Source: Thalassiosira profunda
Taxonomy: Eukaryota; Bacillariophyta; Thalassiosirophyceae; Thalassiosirales; Thalassiosiraceae
Direction: 5' to 3'
Assembly (NCBI GenBank): GCA_036939355.1
Contig: JALLAP010000795.1
Coordinates: 1-11,089 of the forward strand
Length of the DNA: 11,089 nt
Shown here: piece by piece, positions 8,516-11,089 of the stretch
How the letters are laid out: the number at the start of each line of letters is the position of its first letter
Numbering within the stretch: position 1 is the stretch's first letter
The notes under the pieces: model-generated
What the model was told of the DNA's origin: nothing
What the model saw: only the letters and a program-made list of their open reading frames with translations
The model's database searches: none
Translations under genes and position numbers: made by a program

Positions 8516-10546
8516 TCAATAAATGACAGGTTTCGCTTCCTCCACCTGTTCATTCTCCGGTTCACTCTCCCGCCCCTCATCCTGGCCCTTGAAAACCTCG
8601 ACCACATCCTCACTCTTCGAAGCGGGCACCCCATCAGGCTCTTTGATCGGGTAAAGTGCCGCCCTGAAAGTAATCANCATCCTCACTCTTCGAAGCGGGC
8701 ACCCCATCAGGCTCTTTGATCGGGTAAAGTGCCGCCCTGAAAGTAATCATCATCATCGAGAATATCGCGACGACGAGCGTTGTCGAGAAAATGTACGTCA
8801 TGCCGCTCACGCCCTGGGTGCACAACGCATCGTGGACGAACGTCGTGTAGATGGGATTGAAGGTCGAGCACTGGAGGACGTCCCGCAACCCCACCACCGA
8901 ACGATTCAACACGTGCGTGGTATCGTGGGCCAGTTCAACGAGCGATTTCACTGCCTGTGCCTCCTGGTCGGTCAGATTGCAGATTGTCGCAAGCTGCGTC
9001 ACCGAAAGCTTTCCGACGACGTCGATCATTTGATGAGAAAATCCTATCACCGTTTTCAGCTGGTTCGCGAACGCGACGATTTCGGCCTCGCCCGGGGGGA
9101 GGATCGTGCATCCGCTCACATAGTAAATGATGAATCCGAAGATCAGGCCGTCGAATTGGTCCCCGTTCGCATCGAAGAAAGCCTGCACGTAACCATCGGG
9201 ATCCACGCAGAAATCGGCACCGGCCAGACTCGCGATGAGAAAGAGCGTTGCGAGTATCCAAGAGAGGACCAGAAAAAAGACGAACATAGGCCAGATTACG
9301 GCATACTGCACACAGAAGAGATACAGATGAGTGCGATCTAAAACAGATCTCCTGCCGCCACGCGCAAAACTCACCTGCATGCACTTGGTGAAGCAATTGG
9401 ATTTGCCCAGACTCGCAAAGACAACGCCCGCCAGCATCGCCAGGACGAGCACGATGATAATCACACTGACGGGGATGAGGATGTAAAAGATGATGTCCGC
9501 CGAGTCCAAGCTGCTGTCCACATCCTCCGTCAACTCCACCAGGGAGATCAAATCGCTCCGAAAGTCCGCCAGCGTGCCCTCGATCATGCTGGTCAGCTCG
9601 TCGACGTTCACCGCAAAGGTATCGTACAACTCCCGGATTTGCTCCGAGGTTTCGGTGTCGATGCCACAGATGCTGCCGTCGTTGGCTTGTGCAACCTCGC
9701 GGGCGGGTGCGTCGGCTTCGGTCAGGTCGTCCTCCGCCTGAAGTACTTCCTCCGTCAATTCGATGGTCTTGTACGCCGCTCTCTGAACGAGGTCGATGCC
9801 CACCCGCACCTGCGATAATAGGAACATTGAAGGAATGATTCAACATCAAGTACTGCAAATCAAGTAGATAAATGGATGTGAGTTTGACGCACCTCGTCCA
9901 GCGAATCCCTGAACGCCGTGACGCCCTTCCCGTAGAACAGCCCGCCCGCAACCATGACGAGGATGCCGCTGACCACGAACATTCCCCGCACCGCCCACAC
10001 CTTTCGCCTGAACTTCTTCTCCGTCTTCTCCGCATCCACCGCCTCGCCCGTCGAGGAGGCGACGGGAACGGCCTCGCTGATCTCATTCTCCCCCCGCACG
10101 TTCCCATTATCATCAGAGGGTTTATCCCCTTCCATCACCACCTCCACGCCCGTCTCCTCCCCGTCCGCGCCCTCCGCCTTCTTCGACCCGGCCGGCCGCA
10201 CCAGCCGCCCCGCGAGGAACCCCACCTTCTTCTGCCCCATCGCCTTCAGGCTGATGATTATCAAGAACCAAAGGACCGCCACGCCCAAGATGATCATGGC
10301 GCCGATGAGGACGCCCTTGACATAGTCTTGCTTCTGCTCCTCGGATCCCGAGAGGAGGACGCCGACGTCGTTCGTGAATCCGAACCGGGGCTGGTTGTGG
10401 GTGTTGGAGATGTGTTTCGGTGGAACGTATTCTTCCGGAGAGTAACTGCTGTTGGCGGTAAAGTTAATCAACGGGTCGAGGCGCCGCCGCCAGGCGGGGG
10501 CGGCGCCCGGGTCCAGCCACGCGTTCATGGCTGTTGATTCTTCCAT
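8516..10546 (-). CDS. Five-pass membrane protein, prominin/tweety-like topology (last exon broken by an assembly duplication)
   Basis: On the minus strand the exons are 10546-9893, 9809-9375 and 9305-8516. Exons 1 and 2 are 218 and 145 codons, both ending in phase 0. The ATG at 10546 has an in-frame TGA 21 nt upstream and good context (G at -3 and +4). If the repeated 72 bp around the n at 8677 are counted once, exon 3 is 239 codons and the protein 601 residues; read literally, the frame ends early at 8634. Membrane segments lie near 77-101, 185-207, 322-350, 367-391 and 531-551. They leave an acidic ~80-residue loop after segment 1, a helical ~115-residue loop after segment 2, a short loop after segment 3 and a Cys-containing ~140-residue loop after segment 4. 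Sequons (NFT, NSS, NLT, NRS) fall in the segments predicted outside. Prominin and tweety proteins share this topology, but homology is unproven. The tail is acidic. No signal peptide is evident. The function is unknown; membrane organisation or ion transport is conceivable. Confidence 0.82.
8518..8523 (+). promoter_or_regulatory. Candidate AATAAA polyadenylation signal of the HAD gene
   Basis: A plus-strand AATAAA lies 145 bp after the HAD stop and overlaps the stop codon of the convergent membrane-protein gene (TGA at 8518-8516 on the minus strand). If it is used, the HAD transcript would run antisense into the end of its neighbour. AATAAA is not a strict requirement in diatoms, so this is tentative. 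Confidence 0.3.
8605..8749. repeat. 72-bp duplication flanking a single n: probable unmerged contig overlap
   Basis: Positions 8605-8676 and 8678-8749 are identical over 72 bases as far as I can compare them by eye, separated only by the undetermined base at 8677. The 73-bp offset is not a multiple of three, so as written it shifts the frame of the membrane-protein gene. Counting the segment once gives an uninterrupted frame to a stop at 8516. Scaffolders commonly place one n between contigs whose ends overlap but were not merged, which fits exactly. Confidence 0.9.
9306..9374 (-). other. Intron 2 of the membrane-protein gene: 69 bp, in frame and stop-free
   Basis: The donor CAG|GTGAGT and the acceptor TGTGTGCAG are both strong. 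The segment is exactly 23 codons and lacks a stop, so it translates through. Its removal places the TNCF/TKCMQ cytoplasmic loop directly before transmembrane segment 4. It is an intron by splice signals; retention would lengthen that short loop with a basic stretch (RGGRRS). Confidence 0.8.
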
Positions 10547-10977
10547 CGCCGAGTTATTTGTGCCTCAAGGCCCGCCCGCGGGCGGCGGAGGAGAAGCGAA
10601 CTCTTGCTTTCATGCTCTCTTTGGCAAGATTTCTTCAAGCTTCGTGTTTGACTGCTTTGGCTTACTACATCTTCATCTACTAGAGTATTATTTTCTCGAA
10701 GGGCTGATTGCACTTTTCTTGGACACGAAGCTTAGTTCTTTACGTCATCCAGTTTCCCGGGTAAAACATAAGTGATTCCTACGCATGTACAAACCCATCC
10801 CCTCGCGCTCCCGTTCCCGTCTGATGCTACAAAGTGTTGCAACCATGAAGCAAGACCGCCGCCGTAGTAGGCTTCCCTCCTCCGGCAAGAAGGCCTTCTG
10901 CTCGCGCACCACCCCCTCCCTGTCAGGGGCCACGACCGTCGGGGCGACTTCCCTCACAAAAAGGATCTGAGAGAATC
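10547..10977. other. 5' flank of the membrane-protein gene, no firm CDS
   Basis: This 431-bp stretch should hold the promoter and leader of the membrane-protein gene (minus strand), with a less GC-rich part around 10600-10780. Between about 10850 and 10966 both strands are open and GC3-rich. The minus frame reads as a balanced Val/Glu/Leu-containing peptide (REVAPTVVAPDREGVVREQ), preceded by a possible acceptor (TCTCTCAG). The plus frame is Ser/Thr/Arg-rich and less protein-like. Neither shows a recognised domain, so I do not call a gene here. Confidence 0.4.
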
Positions 10978-11089
10978 ATGCATCAACAAGTACTCGACGG
11001 CGGGGAGGTGGGCGCGTCCGCCTTCCCCGAAACGATCATCGGGGCATCCCATCCCCTCGAGACCTACAACGCGTCCGACTTCCACCCGC
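10978..11089 (+). CDS. Possible start of a gene running off the right edge (partial, uncertain)
   Basis: An ATG at 10978 opens a frame of 37 codons to the window edge with no stop. After the first few codons the third positions are strongly GC-rich, like the HAD gene exons. The peptide (GGEVGASAFPETIIGASHPL) matches no family I recognise. If real, it would be transcribed divergently from the membrane-protein gene, with about 430 bp between the starts. One minus-strand frame is open over most of the same stretch, but with weaker third-position bias, so a gene on the other strand, or none, remains possible. Confidence 0.3.
   Translation, partial: MHQQVLDGGEVGASAFPETIIGASHPLETYNASDFHP

Noticed and set aside
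8634..8750. A genuine frameshifted C-terminus or tandem repeat in the membrane-protein gene
   Set aside because: The two copies appear identical and flank a single n; counting the segment once restores the frame, which fits an assembly overlap better than a biological duplication.
8935..10113. 392-residue minus-strand frame overlapping the membrane-protein gene
   Set aside because: It is the wrong frame of the same strand, is very Arg/Gly/His-rich, and reads through both introns; the chosen frame gives clean transmembrane helices.
1..11089. CRISPR array, transposon, phage or bacterial defence system
   Set aside because: There are no regularly spaced repeats, transposase or integrase motifs, or terminal inverted repeats, and the genes are spliced eukaryotic genes.

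Overview
The window is a eukaryotic nuclear segment, most likely from a diatom and probably a Thalassiosira-like centric species. Three things point there. One gene carries the DVLLGRGG/GN signature of the DUF6824 family, which is typical of diatoms. Another begins with a signal peptide followed by a Phe-led, Ser/Pro/Arg-rich transit peptide, the presequence used to enter four-membrane plastids. All genes are cut by short GT-AG introns of 69-98 bp, and the exons are GC-rich. The species call is inference; no database search was possible. I see no bacterial operon, mobile element, CRISPR array, tRNA or rRNA.

Layout from left to right: (1) 1-720, GC-rich 5' flank with a 19-bp direct repeat and a possible 5'UTR intron. 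(2) 721-3447 (+), an eight-exon gene for a 719-residue leucine-rich-repeat protein with a very basic, probably nuclear, C-terminal tail. (3) 3448-3913, intergenic with a small hairpin. (4) 3914-6195 (+), a three-exon gene for a 704-residue protein with two DUF6824 modules, an internally duplicated linker and a Pro/Tyr-rich segment. (5) 6196-7045, 850 bp without a supported gene. (6) 7046-8373 (+), a two-exon gene for a probable plastid-targeted HAD-superfamily hydrolase of 409 residues. (7) 8516-10546 (-), a three-exon gene, convergent with the HAD gene, for a five-pass membrane protein whose topology resembles prominin and tweety proteins. (8) 10547-11089, 5' flank plus an uncertain gene fragment at the right edge.

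The four main genes look like ordinary, functionally unrelated nuclear neighbours, so no multi-gene system is claimed. Every proposed splice junction keeps the reading frame phase and joins conserved-looking protein segments. The weakest is the first donor of the LRR gene. One clear defect is present: a 72-bp segment repeats on both sides of a single undetermined base (n, 8677) in the last exon of the membrane-protein gene. Treating it as an unmerged contig overlap restores one continuous reading frame, so the apparent frameshift is most likely an assembly artefact.

The points most worth following are the asymmetric duplicated DUF6824 gene, the five-pass membrane protein, the assembly duplication, and two introns that are multiples of three with no stop codon and so could be retained in frame.
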